DNA of 64,000 bases from Stromatinia cepivora (taxonomy: Eukaryota; Ascomycota; Leotiomycetes; Helotiales; Sclerotiniaceae), in the NCBI GenBank assembly GCA_014898415.1, contig RCTD01000022.1:186001-250000 (forward strand), read 5' to 3'. Within the stretch, counting starts at the first letter, position 1. Each line of letters begins with the position of its first letter. The position numbers and the translations under genes were made by a program. Positions 50,401 through 62,123 of this stretch are shown here, in pieces. The notes beneath the pieces are model-generated. The model was not told the origin of the DNA. It saw only the letters and a program-made list of their open reading frames with translations, and did no database searches.

Positions 50401-51379
50401 TTTATTCCGTATGCTATGATGTTTGGAAGTGCTAATTAGCTGGCACCCACTATTTTATCTCCCATTTTTTACCTTCGAAAAAGTCCACCGGGATTAGGAG
50501 TAGAGTCCAAGACGGATAATACATACTTCGCTCCGCTTGTTTATCTATATACATCGCTCATAGACTCCTAGAGAGCTTCAAACTACGGATCTTCTATTGA
50601 ATGATTCTTTGTAATACACGAGTAACAGTGACTATCTAACAGCATCTTTGGGAGTTTGGGAGTTTGGGATCCTTAATGATGCTAAAGGTTATATATATAT
50701 TCTTTTGAAAATATCGAATATTACCTATTTGTCGAGAAACTTAAATTTCAAAATCTCAATCAGATCCAGTAGTGACTAATCATAAGTGCCAACTGAGCTG
50801 AGTAAGAAGTTTCTATGGGAATTAGATTAATCGTAGTAGGATAAAGGGCTAGCTTCCCCCCATTCCTCCCTACCTAGGTACATGCAGTAGTACTGAGGAG
50901 AACTATTCTTTCTGTACAGTTTGGGGGTTGGCATGTCCAGTGCACTGGAATCTTGATACTGTAATGGGCGACAGTTCTTGTAAATCTTTGGGGATGGATC
51001 AGTATCGTTTGGATGAAGTTTATATTGAGGAATTATTGAATATTAACGAAATATATAAATATTGTCAGAATAAAAATAAGGGATTTTTAGGGAAGTCTCT
51101 AGCTTACTCTGTCTAGACTCCATGTCGAATTCTGGCTCCGGGATTTATTATTATAGGAAATTGAATACTGTATTCTTTCAAGGATTAAAGATTTTTTGTT
51201 TTTATTTATTCTTAATGGTGACTTTACTTTACTCTTTCTTATGTAAATATATAAATAATGACATGAAGAAGTTTAGATTTTATAGTATATGAGATAAATA
51301 TATACGGAAAATTACACTTATACCATTGTAAGTGAAATAAATTACTCTCATACTACAAAATTGAAGCTATTTTACTTTC

Positions 51380-51725
51380 ATGTTACTTAGAATCTATACT
51401 ATAGAATCTATATCTTTATTATAGAATCTACTCTCTTATCACAAGCAACACCACCATCATAGATTCTACTCTCGCACTGTAGATTCTATCTTCCCATTAT
51501 AAATTCTGCCGAAAAATCTATATGGTTTTTGTTATTTTATATTCTATCTCGAGAACTTAGATTTTAATTATAGAATCTATTTCTCTGTTGTAAAATCTAT
51601 TCTCGCATTGTAGATTCTATCTTTTCGTTATGAAAAACACCATCTTCATACTACCATTCTAGATTCTACTTTTTCATTATGGACTCTACCTTCCCACTAT
51701 AAATTCTACCTTCCCACTATGGATT
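51380..51725. repeat. Degenerate TAGATTCTA motif array
   Basis: At least twelve variants of a unit of about 20-24 bp built on TAGATTCTA or its reverse complement TAGAATCTA, alternating with short T/C-rich spacers (for example CATTATAGATTCTACCTTCC and ACTATAAATTCTACC). Copies are imperfect, and some differences are A/G or C/T. It does not code for protein. Confidence 0.7.
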
Positions 51726-52160
51726 CTCAACCCTCCCCCCCTTTTCCTTCTCTCTCCTCCCCTCTCAAAACCCCCAAAAATCTATATAGATCCTACCTAT
51801 CTCAGATCAAATTTTAAATAACATAAAGTAAAATACATGTAATTTTTGTAGCATGAAAGTAATTTGCCGAAATATATATTGTCTAACCAAACTCGAGCTT
51901 ATTTCTGTTTTACAGGATAGAATTCCCATACTTGATAGAGACTGCGTCGTTTTTTGTCTTTAGATAGATTTGAGTTTGAGATACCACTGTGATGTGAAAT
52001 CTCATTAGTGGGACGGTGAAGAGTTTTATAAAAGCAGGGGATCATGGTTTCAGAAATAGTAATTCGATGATGGGATTTTAGTGGTAGATGGGATAATAAA
52101 TTGATTATAATCATCATCTATTGTTGAGAAAACAGGGGAATCGAAGGAGGTGGGAAATGG

Positions 52161-52330
52161 CATCGGGCTTTTCTTCTGACCTCACTCTATGTAGCTTCCA
52201 ATTTCTAGGGATTCTCTGACCATTTGAATTTCTTCTCATAAATCAATATAGATTCCTATCATAAGGTTCAAACGATACAAATGTTCAGCATCGTGGGGTT
52301 TTTTGTTATCAATTTTCTTTTATGAGCCTC
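52161..52330 (-). repeat. Dispersed repeat, copy B
   Basis: Reverse complement aligns with 21704-21873 over the full 170 bp at about 80 percent identity by eye. Flanks do not match, so the ends of the element are roughly GCTCATAA on one side and CCCGATG on the other. Confidence 0.75.
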
Positions 52331-53004
52331 ATATTGCTGGTGCTAGCAATTATCCTTTATGGTGACGATACTTTTTTACTTTCATATTCTAGGATTGATG
52401 TCTGCGAATGAATATATTCGCAGAAACTCAGATGATGCACTTTAAACCATGTCGTGGTCAGCGTGAGTCTTAGAGGAGGTGAGAGTATCATTCCCGTAAA
52501 ATAAAAATCACTCTTATTCGACTGCACATAGGTTTATATACTTAATAAACGATTTTTGAGCCCAATAGTGCCAACTAGATTATAGGGAGAAGAACATCAC
52601 CTAGAAACCTAAGAGTGAATAATACAAAAGTTGAATAATGTAAGGAAGTTACACTAATCGCACTAGTGCATCTCTATTTCAATATTCAGATATAAAAGCG
52701 CATTGAGCTGCTTGACAGAGATAGACAGTGGCATTCTGGCAAGCTCGACCAAGTCGATCAGGGCTCCAATTCTTGGAAGCTATATACCGTGACCTCTTGC
52801 TGAACCGAAATCTCATACCTCTAGCCCGGAGTCGGTTTTTCAAATTAGCAGTGAGCACTTGGCTTGGGACGAGAAATCGTACTAATCAAATCAATCAACG
52901 GCGCAGGAGAGAAAGTTCTACTGTCATCAACTTCTTTCATCACCATCCTTCTCCCCATCGCTATCAAAATCAACAAATCCAAAGCACTTCACCATAGCTT
53001 AACC

Positions 53005-53304
53005 ATGAATACCTACCCATCCTATACATCCCACAAGCATCTCACGAACACCCTTGCCGTTGATGTTATAAACGATTTCTTTCTTAGGGTCGTTCGTGCT
53101 GGGTTGTTTGTGGGTTTATATAATCTTGCAAACATAAATACAAACACTTTCTCCTTAGTTATTCTCACACTACAATTTGCTCTTGCTGTTCTACTTTATT
53201 TTGCACCAGATAGACCAATAGCGTGGATACTAATCTTCTACAACGCGATAGCGAAATGTATCTCCGCAAAAACTTTGGGGTATAAAATCTTCCCAAGCTC
53301 CTAG
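53005..53304 (+). CDS. Hypothetical small membrane protein
   Basis: 99-residue frame from ATG 53005. Two probable membrane helices: VVRAGLFVGLYNLANI-like (about 31-46) and VILTLQFALAVLLYFAP followed by PIAWILIFYNAIA (about 53-85). Short Ser/Tyr-rich N terminus. I recognise no family. The upstream sequence continues open in the same frame to 52864, so a longer form or a spliced first exon is possible. Isolated in a gene-poor region; moderate doubt that it is expressed. Confidence 0.35.
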   Translation: MNTYPSYTSHKHLTNTLAVDVINDFFLRVVRAGLFVGLYNLANINTNTFSLVILTLQFALAVLLYFAPDRPIAWILIFYNAIAKCISAKTLGYKIFPSS

Positions 53305-54374
53305 TGTGGGAAACCTCAAGTAAAACTCGGAAAATTCCAAGTGTCGACTCAGAATTTTGGATCCATTGGACTTTGCTTGATCTAGGGCCAAAGGTCTGGA
53401 TAGATTAATTAAACAAATTGGGTCGGATATCCAGCCAAGTAAAGATAAATTACTGTCGTTAACTTGATGATTGTCGCTTAAGCTTGTTTTACCCCTTTGT
53501 TGATTTTGGCCCTGATACCATACTACTGTCAGGTTGCCATTATCCTTACCGACAACATTACATCCCAAATATTTTGGTCCTATTCAATATTGCTCATTGA
53601 ATAGATAGTTGGTTGAGAGGCAATCAAACTTTGAATTCCCGGTTCATTGTTCCCCACCTACATTCCTTTCAAGTTTCTAAACCTTCATCGAGTTTTATAC
53701 TCCTTCGTTACATGATACTTTATATACTTCATATATGAGATTTCAGTTTCTGATTTGACTATAAAGTTATAGTGATATGGAGTTCTCACCATCCTTGAAA
53801 TTATATGAGATAAGTCTGAGAAAGTCTTGATCGCCTATTATAAGGTAATCAATCTTACTTTGTAACCTGATGTATTAGTATCATTGCCCAAGACTAAAAA
53901 CTCCTGACAAACTATTCCTCACTTATGATTACATTATTTCTCGTGCTTAATTCGCAATCTGCCTTGAATTCTTATCAGAAACCTTCCTACTAATAGCAAA
54001 TGAATAGCAGGTCAATAGCCAACCTATGTAATGGAAGTCAAATGATCAGCTCCTCATCAGTGTTTACGTTGAAGAAAAGTCCTTACTCCTTAGATTCATT
54101 CCCTGCCTGAATGACCCGATCAGTAGAGCACACTCATTCTTGCAAAAATGATTCCCATCGAAAATCCAAAACTTTAAACCACAAAAGAAAACCTATGAAA
54201 TAATCCCGAACTCCTCTCCACATTACTTTCAAAGGCTCGCTTAGAATCTTCAAGGCCAGATTGCGCTGGCAACAAGATATCCAATGAAATAGAAATGGGA
54301 ACATGATCCTGCAACGCCATTCATACCCCCCCTTTAAATACCAGCCGCCGTTTTTCAAACGCAATAAGTCGGTT
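53305..54374. other. Intergenic, no gene seen
   Basis: AT-rich, no coding recognised. It is the 3' flank of the decayed gene on the minus strand. Confidence 0.45.
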
Positions 54375-56592
54375 TTAAGAACACAAACAATTGCAACCAC
54401 CATTCGAGTCCTTAAAGCATTCACAACCTGAAGGACATTCAGTTGGTAGTGCAGGAGCACTTGATGATGTAAAAGAACTAAGTGGTTTTGAGCTACTGCT
54501 TGAGACCGGTATAGATGAAGATGAGCGGGGAGTAGAAGCTGAAGAACTCGATCCAATAGAGGAAGGTGCTTGAAAACTGCCAGATGATGTGGGACGACTA
54601 ATTGATATACCTGGAGTTGGAGTTATCTGTGTAGAAGACATTGGTTTACTTGTACCTGAGCTTATGGGACTAGATATCGGTTTATTAGACTGGTTCCGGA
54701 GGGGCTGGGCTTAGATGTTGGGACTGGAGTAACTTGAATGGAGCAAGCTTGTCGTGCATCTAGCCCAGCATTTCGTTTGCGGATGGTGTTCCATGTGAAA
54801 GCAAATGTATAGTCCCAAGAATAGGTCCCGGCAAAATTGTAGTGGCTCTCATGCGCCCTAATGAGATTATTAATCTTTGTCCATTCGGAAAGATATTTGC
54901 CTGGGTTCTTGGTATTTGCTGGATCAGTGCCTACATCTTTGAGTTTCTTTGCATTGGCGATACCAGGCATAATCCTATTTTTCCATAGATTTGTAAGGTA
55001 TTTCGGTGGTGCGTTGATTTGTGGGAGGATTATATTGGTCATAAAATCTTTGTATACTGATGCAATGCCATCCGTACCGGGAAATGCGGATTTATAAGCT
55101 GCTATGTTGGTTTGTTTGACAATTTCGTCGTGGGCGTTTAATCTATGAGCGGATTATCAGTAAACTAGAGATAGGAGGTATATCAATTGAATTACTTATA
55201 GTTGATCATAAATTTGATTATTCGTTTTATCAATCAAATCAAACATATTGTCCGCCTTCATCTCTAGCGTACCAGTACTTTCTCAAAATAACTCAACATA
55301 ACGGCCAGAGCATCTTTTGCCGAAAATTGAGTATTGGTATCTCCACCAAGCCATTTCCAACTAGCATCACTGCCAGTCGCTGGAATCAACAAGTCCGAGG
55401 TTAAATATTGTTGGGGAAATGCCTTTCCAGCTTCAGGAAAGAATATGGATTTCCATCTATTAATATACTGGGTTATGATGATGAAGTCAAGGTTAGTATT
55501 ACTTTCAAGTCCATTGAAGACGGGTTGTAATAGTTTTGTATAGTCAGAAGGGAAGAAAAATTAATTAATTTGGGGATAAGTGATTTTGCCAGTACCAACT
55601 TGATTTTTGAAAGTAGTATTGAAGAATTGTTTTAGCCAGTCTTTCTCGTCTAACTCCAATTTTTGTCAGTACTTATTTGTCATGCGCATCTCATCTGCTG
55701 AGACATGTACTTACAAGCATGATTAAGACTACCATCATTGTTATTCTTGTATACCTTTCTAGAATAGTCCGTAAAAGCAGGAGCATTAGTGAAGGCTGCT
55801 ATATCTAATCTCGTCGTAGTAAAGACACAGTCGATATTGGTAGCCCGATCATATCTGGATATGGACTTGAAACTAGCCGCCAAATTTCCTCCTCCTACGA
55901 TAATAAGAGGTAGCAATGTTGTTCAGCTGTCTGATCCTGCAGTAGTAATCCAATCATTTTCTGTATAAGACTTGGTCCCCAAAAGTGTTAGAGCATTAAA
56001 TCCTGTTGGAGCAGAGGTAATTGCGCCTGTGACAGTATCGCTTGTGGTTGTGGGATTTGTGGTTATACCTTCAGTTCCAGAATTGCTGGTTGAGGTGTTT
56101 TTCGATTTGATTTCTGAACTGCTAGTCCCAGACTTGTTAATTGTGGTTATCTTAGAGGTTGTTTTCGAGCTGATTGTATCTGTCCTAGTTGTTATTGATC
56201 GAGAGATAGTCGAAATTTTAGAGGTACCAGTCCCGGTCAAGGTAGATCTGCTGGAGGATGAATTTATTCCACTCGGTTCAGTTATGGTTTTGGGCTTTGA
56301 TGATGATGCTGAACTCAAACTGGTGGTATTTTTAGAGACAGAAATTATTGTAGAGCTAGAACTAGATTTTGATGATGTACTTGTGGACAAAACAATTGAC
56401 CAGAAAGACTTGGATTTTGATAAAGCTGTCAAGGTGCTATTGGCAGAATTCGTTCAAAATCCTGATGTACTCCTTGTTATGGATGTGTCAGAACAAGCTC
56501 TTCGAAACATGGATTAATAAACAGCCTACTCCCAGACTGAGCGTATACTAACAAAGAGAAAAGAAGAATGTAGAGAAGCATATTGGGATACT
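54375..56592 (-). pseudogene. Decayed secreted Ser/Thr-rich protein gene
   Basis: Read on the minus strand the locus opens at about 56592 with a signal peptide (MLLYILLFSLLVYAQS), then quickly meets a stop. A Ser/Thr-rich mucin-like segment follows (56432-55923), an in-frame TGA at 55923, then globular sequence (LLPLIIVGGGNLAASFKSIS), a good intron (GTAAGT at about 55711, acceptor near 55651), another in-frame stop (TAA near 55561), more globular sequence (FIIITQYINRWKSIFFPEAG, SDASWKWLGGDTNTQF), a frameshift at about 55285, a further intron near 55140-55200, the block MTNIILPQINAPPKYLTN to AGLDARQACSIQ, another frameshift near 54690 and a C-terminal Ser-rich stretch ending in a cysteine motif (CPSGCECFKDSNGGCNCLC). 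Two stops fit C-to-T/G-to-A changes. I do not recognise the family; the layout suggests an extracellular or cell-wall protein. Confidence 0.65.
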
Positions 56593-57200
56593 TGGTAGGA
56601 GATTTCATCTCTACTCTTGTACAATTTTTGTGCGATTATTGTCGATATACTACTTGGTTTTGACCTTTTTCCAAGATTTTCTATTATGATAGTCGAGGCT
56701 GTATATAGTATTTCCATTTCTTAGGGCTTTTTATTTTGTGTCAAGTGTAGCCAGAGCCCAGAAAACATTTAAGTCATACGATCTGTAGGATCAGGAGGGA
56801 ATGAAGGAGAGTGATATTCAGCTTTATAGATATAAATAATTGACATTTTGATCTCAGAATCACTTGTTTGAACCAAATCAAAGTTAACGGGTTCGTCTTG
56901 GATCGATAGGGTCAGTATCGCTATCGCCCTGCCCCTCGTCGTGGCCCATTTGTTGAAAAATGGATTTATCTTCACGACCCCAAGCAACGTCCAGCGATAG
57001 CCACACCATAACCATTGACTTCATTCGGCGAACTAAGCCTCGCTTCTCTCACTGCATCTGACTGGTTTCGGCACAGTCATTGTGGCTATATCTATCATCC
57101 TTGCCCAGTGAGATAAGATAGAGCTGAGCCCGTGGTCTTGGGGACCAATGCATTGAAATGAAGGAAATTATAGAATGATGTGCCTTGATAATACAGAAGG
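56593..57200. other. Intergenic / upstream of F-box-like gene
   Basis: Promoter side of the decayed gene. 57000-57110 on the plus strand reads in one frame with sequence that could be coding (LASLTASDWFRHSHCGYIYHPC over about 57030-57100), perhaps a lost or unpredicted 5' exon of the next gene. Confidence 0.35.
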
Positions 57201-58017
57201 ATGAAACAAACGGCATTCGGACAAACTGTCACAGCATTTGACGTTAAAACTCAAAAGTCCACACCATCTCCCATTCGAAATGGAGGAGGCGATCTCTTTA
57301 TTCCCATTCATGAAGCTTGCATGGAAATTGCTGAAAATTATTTCACTACTACATCCAATCCCAGTACCTCTGAACAAGAAACATCCCCGACAAATGGCAA
57401 AACCACAGGCATTTATTCCCCCTGGGAAGTTCTCTATCGACGCTTATTAGGCGAGGCTAGGAATGCATACTGGGAACCCGACGATGATGAAGTTTTTGGT
57501 CCGGTGTGTTCCCCCATTCTTCCCGCCTTATCTCTCCTCAAAAGAAGTAAAAAGTAATCTAATTAAAATGCATTGAAAATAGCTGCTCGAAGCAAATCCA
57601 CTTTCCAATTCCCACTTTGAAAGCATAATACAACAGCATGTATCCACTTCTTCTTCACCTACCTCCTCTAATCCCATCCCTTCTCCATCAGACTTCCCTT
57701 CAATTCCCTGGTTGTGGGACATAAATATGTCATCCATCATCGCATCCAAATCTAATGCAAATGCAAGATTCCCTAATGTCTGCAATGTATTGGCTTATGA
57801 TAATGATATATACATTCCACGTTCATCTTCGCCCTCGGACATGAAAAGTGGACCGGATGTGACGGAAACCGAGGGAGAAGGAAAAGAAGATTTGGGAAGG
57901 GAAGCAGAAAGTTTGGATATACCACTGGGACTGCGCAACCGAAGGAGGATCTGGAAGATTTTTGAAACAGCTCGAGTAGGAGACGTGGAGGAGATGGAGG
58001 GCAGCGGGCGAATGTGA
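57201..58017 (+). CDS. F-box-protein-like, probably truncated at the N terminus
   Basis: Exons 57201-57503 and 57583-58017; 738 nt, 245 aa; intron 79 nt with donor GTGTGT and acceptor ATAG. The segment LFIPIHEACMEIAENYF (about residues 32-48) followed by the WEVLYRRLLGEAR helix is a pattern I associate with the post-F-box region of many ascomycete F-box proteins, which act as substrate adaptors in SCF ubiquitin ligases. No F-box (LPxELLxxI) is seen in the predicted protein; it should precede this segment. Either the 5' exon is missing from the model or the gene is truncated. The C-terminal part is acidic and ends with LGLRNRRRIWKIFETA. Confidence 0.45.
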
Positions 58018-59093
58018 GCGATTTGAGTTAGCTTGCGATGAGATGAAGAAGAGCTTGAGAGTAAATTTATTTGGGTGAGCGTTGCTTTTCTGTTATCTGC
58101 TATGTTGTGTAGCGAATAAATGAAAAGCCATTATTATAACTCGTTCTTTTTGTTTCCATCAGCACCAGATGTTTCAATTCCTCAATAAATCCATGACTTC
58201 GTATCAGAACAATCTCTATTCAAATCTTTTATTCTTCTCTCCAAACAATACATTCTACTTTCGTTTCACGGTCCAATACTCTAACACTCACATTTCGATC
58301 TCCCTCTCATTCCTTTATCTCAAAGTTGTTATCTAGGTTTTTCGAAACAACATTTGCATATCCTAGGCTCCGCTAATTTTTGAAGTTATTTCCTGTCCTT
58401 TCTCTGACAGAATTACTTCATTCCCCCGTTGTATGATTTCCTATCATGATTTCAAACTTCCATCCCATAACTCATGCGATTCATCATGGTGCCATTCGTC
58501 CGTCCTATTACTAACACCTCCATTCCCAACAATCATTCCACCATTAACACAAGTCTACAAGTACCGTTCCTCCTCCATCAACTAATTCCAATACTTACTC
58601 CAAATCCATCATAAAACCCCCAAATCAACACCAACCCACTCTCCAACCTAATACGCAAATCACAATCAATCCAAATGCAAATCACTCCCACAAGCACGAA
58701 AAAATGGCAAGAACAAAACAACAAAAGCAGTAAAAAGTTTCAAAGAAATGCCCGGGCCCGGGCAATCTTATATTTTTCTAAAAAGAGCGGCTATGTATAT
58801 CCAGTACATAAAAGTCCAATCCAACCCAATCCAAACATGAAACAAAAAATGAAAATAACGATACAGTTCATCGATCCACTTCGTTTACTTTATCCATGCT
58901 CCTCTAACAAGTCCTCCAAAGGCATATACTTGTCGTTTCCCCCTAGATTCATTCAAGCAGCTTCAACTCTCGGATCTCATAGCTCTGAGAGAAAAGTAGT
59001 CGGAAAGACCTCACATATGTAGGTAGTAAAAGCCAACCTGAGACCTCCAGTTAAGCCTCGAGAACCAAGAGTCCCCCCAGAGAAGCACCCAGC
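58018..59093. other. Intergenic with a GC palindrome
   Basis: No gene recognised. A perfect 16-bp palindrome TGCCCGGGCCCGGGCA lies at 58749-58764 in otherwise AT-rich DNA. Confidence 0.45.
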
Positions 59094-59513
59094 TTAAATC
59101 CAAACACATCCAGTACCCTTCTGACCACAGACCATCTATAAAAATCAATTCATTAGCAAATATTCATCCACGTCATCCACCTCAATTTCCCATGAACATC
59201 CTCTTCAAAATCCCCACCCCCCAAATCCCCATCTCAATATATATATATGAAAAAAAAAGAAAAAAAAAAGAAGAAAACTGAAAAAACTTACAACAGTATT
59301 AGCACCACTACCAGGGCAAACCATCACATCACAAGTTCCAGCCTGTCCTTTGCAGCGACAATCCGTTTGACCAGAAACCTTTCCTCCTTGACAGGCCGGA
59401 AGAATATTCTTGCAATTAGCGCGGGATTCGAGATCACGGGATTCGAGATCGGTGGGGATGGCGAGGACGCTGGTGAAGAGGAGGGTGATGATGGGGAGGG
59501 TGAAGAATTGCAT
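59094..59513 (-). CDS. Small secreted cysteine-rich protein
   Basis: Exons 59513-59292 and 59135-59094; 264 nt, 87 aa; intron 156 nt (donor GTAAGT, branch GCTAAT, acceptor TATAG). Signal peptide MQFFTLPIITLLFTSVLA at residues 1-18, then a short propeptide-like duplicate LESRDLESR. The mature part of about 55 residues has eight cysteines (NC, AC, DCRC, TC, VC, VC, GC), enough for four disulfides. No family recognised. Small, secreted and cysteine-rich proteins of this size in plant-associated fungi are often apoplastic effectors or antimicrobial peptides; that is inference. The unspliced frame would run into low-complexity sequence, and the second exon adds cysteines 7 and 8, which supports the splice model. 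Confidence 0.78.
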
Positions 59514-60437
59514 TTTGATTGATTTTTTGGGGGGAAGTTGTGGATTGGTGGTTGGTTGTTGGATTGTTTGGAGTTTGTTGTAATTGTGTGAATGTTGATG
59601 ATGTAGAAACTAATTCACGAGGCCTTATCTCGACAGTTTATATATTTGAATTATCCCCTACAAACACATCTCATCCCCTCCTTTCCATCATTCATTTCGT
59701 AACAAAGCCTCGGCGGTCATTCCATTAGGATCATGAAACTCACATCTACGTACAGTATTATCCGAATCAACCATACATGTCCCTCATCAAAAGCCATTGT
59801 CCCTCAAGATCTTCATTCCACACAGCTCTGCACAGTTCAGCACAGCTCAGCATATCCCAAGACCAAGAAATCCATCTCGTAAACAATCTACATCTTCTTG
59901 GCCTTGACGTACACACCCTATAAAAGGTCTATAACGGTAATCACCCCTTCTAATCTGATCCCTCTATAATCTTATCAATCCTGATGATTGATCCTGAAGT
60001 AAAGATTATGCATCTAGAAAGATCTAAGCCGAGCTGCTGAGCTTGGCGCTTACTGAATAAACAAACGCCGTTGCGCGACCCGGCCCGCCAAGCTATGTAC
60101 GAGACGGGTAAAGAACTTCTTTGCCTTTGATTTTCAGTAGTATTATTCCAGCTTACTACGCACTACGTTCTTATTCCTATTTCCTTGAGAAGATCGAACG
60201 TTCCCTGTGAATCCCATTGAAAAGGGTTGATAAGCGAGAACCGTGTTAAAATCACTGATCTCAATCTCAACCGAGACCTCCATTCATATATCGATAATTG
60301 CATACCGCTCACCCAAAGAAATCTAAACCCATAAAAATTAAAGGTAAATCCCCAGCAAGTCTGTTCTAACCACTCATGGATAATCGGCATCCTTCCATTG
60401 TATCTGCACTGCCGCCAGGATCAAGTCTGGGCACTTA

Positions 60438-60462
60438 TAACCGCTAATTAGCGGTTAACCGC
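60438..60462. promoter_or_regulatory. Overlapping perfect palindromes
   Basis: TAACCGCTAATTAGCGGTTA (60438-60457) is a perfect 20-bp palindrome, and GCGGTTAACCGC (60451-60462) overlaps it. Inverted CGG/CCG-type half-sites recall binding sites of Zn2Cys6 regulators, but there is no gene close by to assign it to. Confidence 0.5.
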
Positions 60463-61608
60463 AGACCGAGCCGGAGGGAATTCGGAAGTTCCGTCACAGG
60501 TCGACTCAAAAGGGGAATATAGTGCTATGAATGAGATCATTCTGTAACCTTCCATCAGGAATAAGAGATTGGGTTAATATTAAGGTTAAATTAGTAGGGT
60601 TTAGTACGGGGAGTTTTCTGGTGGGTAGATATCGCGGTTAATAATTAACGATGTTGATAATGACAAAGGATGATAATAATGTTACGGATAGATTGGATTG
60701 ATGTATAGGGCTGGAGAGGAGAAGAAAGGTGATTCGCAGAATCGAGTTACATTAAGGTTAAAATGAATAAGATCTTAGAATATGCGGGGGAAGATTCAGC
60801 TAGTACCGATTAAGTCTAGCTACATTGCATTCGGCCCCCCTTACTACCGTATCACCTAAGAACTATCTATCTATCAATAACTTCCACAAAATTCTAAATA
60901 TAGTATATAATTTTGGGTAATGCGTTTTATGATTTTATGTATGTAAACTATCAATCCAATTATAGAACACAATTTTACCAACCACCACAACCATAACCAC
61001 AACAACAGCGCAAATGGCAGTCCCCGGCTTTAAAACCAACGGCTTCTCGCTTCTCTTGACGTTCACAGGCCCACGCCGCTCTCAGCCTCTCACAGCACAT
61101 TCAAAATCTCACACAAAGAGATAGTGGAAATTCCTTCCTCATTAAAATAATACAAGCGGGTAATCTCCAATTCCGCGTGATAGACCTCCAACTCAACCCC
61201 TAAGTAACAAGATAGAGCTTAACTATAGAAATAGCGCCTTAACAAGAAAAACATCAAAGTAAATGCCAGAAAATTTCTAGAGATCCAAGGCCAGAAGAAC
61301 TTGGAGCTCAGCAGGATTTCGATTACATGATTCCGCACCGCGCGATTCGAAAGCATTTCAAGCCGCAGTTCCCGACGGGTTGTAATAAACGTGATTGTTC
61401 GTCAAATATCTCATATGTATCCGCCCATTTAATGCATGTAAGTTAATGGCTTATACCCAGTGTCTACCCATCCTGTAATTTCTCATAGATAAGCGCCAAC
61501 TAAACCCGATGTATAGTCTACTCATCATCCCCGTTATTGTCTACACCTCACATTAATATCACACATAAGCTTGGAGGTGCCGATCCTCTCCTCTCTTCTT
61601 CTTCTCCT

Positions 61609-61750
61609 CTCTTCGTCTCTTCGTCTCTTCGTCTCTTCGTCTCTTCGTCTCTTCGTCTCTTCGTCTCTTCGTCTCTTCGTCTCTTCGTCTCTTCGTCTCT
61701 TCGTCTCTTCGTCTCTTCGTCTCTTCGTCTCTTCGTCTCTTCGTCTCTTC
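61609..61750. repeat. 8-bp minisatellite
   Basis: The unit CTCTTCGT repeats about 17 times with no visible mismatch. Because 8 is not a multiple of 3, several frames on both strands stay open through the array; these frames are artefacts. Confidence 0.95.
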
Positions 61751-61998
61751 CCAATTCAACATACATCTAATCCATCCATATCCACATCTAAATCCCCATT
61801 TATATTCCTATCCCAATACCTATCCCCATCTCGATCTTTATCCTAATACCCATCCTCATCCCCATCCCAATCTATCCATTCATCTATCAATTTCCAAAAT
61901 TTTCAATACCCTAGATATCTAACAAACTACCACACCTTGATCACACCTTCATTACACCTTCATCATTTAATTATATATTATCCCCACAAGAAAAGAAA

Positions 61999-62123
61999 AT
62001 ATTTCCATTTCCATTTCCATTTCTACTTCCACTTCCACTTCCATTTTTACTTCCACTTCCACTTCTACTTCCACTTCTACTTCCACTTCTACTTCCACTT
62101 CTACTTCCACTTCTACTTCCACC
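61999..62123. repeat. TTCCAC/TTCTAC hexamer repeat
   Basis: Alternating hexamers TTCCAT, TTCCAC and TTCTAC, in part as the 12-mer TTCTACTTCCAC. It gives open frames with SGSRSGSG or FHFYFHF composition, which I regard as non-coding. Confidence 0.85.

Larger units (their letters stand above)
47427..53004. other. Gene-poor region downstream of stuA
   Basis: The first 700 bp is probably the stuA 3' UTR. Beyond it the DNA is low in complexity: G-runs at 48568-48580 (13 G) and 49036-49052 (17 G), purine-rich GGATGG/GATG repeats at 48300-48500, a degenerate TAGATTCTA motif array (51380-51725) and copy B of a dispersed repeat (52161-52330). No gene recognised. Confidence 0.5.

Noticed and set aside
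61548..61846. Open frames through the 8-bp repeat on both strands (RRDEETKRRR-type and SSLRLFVSS-type)
   Set aside because: They exist only because the repeat unit has no stop in several frames; no flanking coding sequence or start context.
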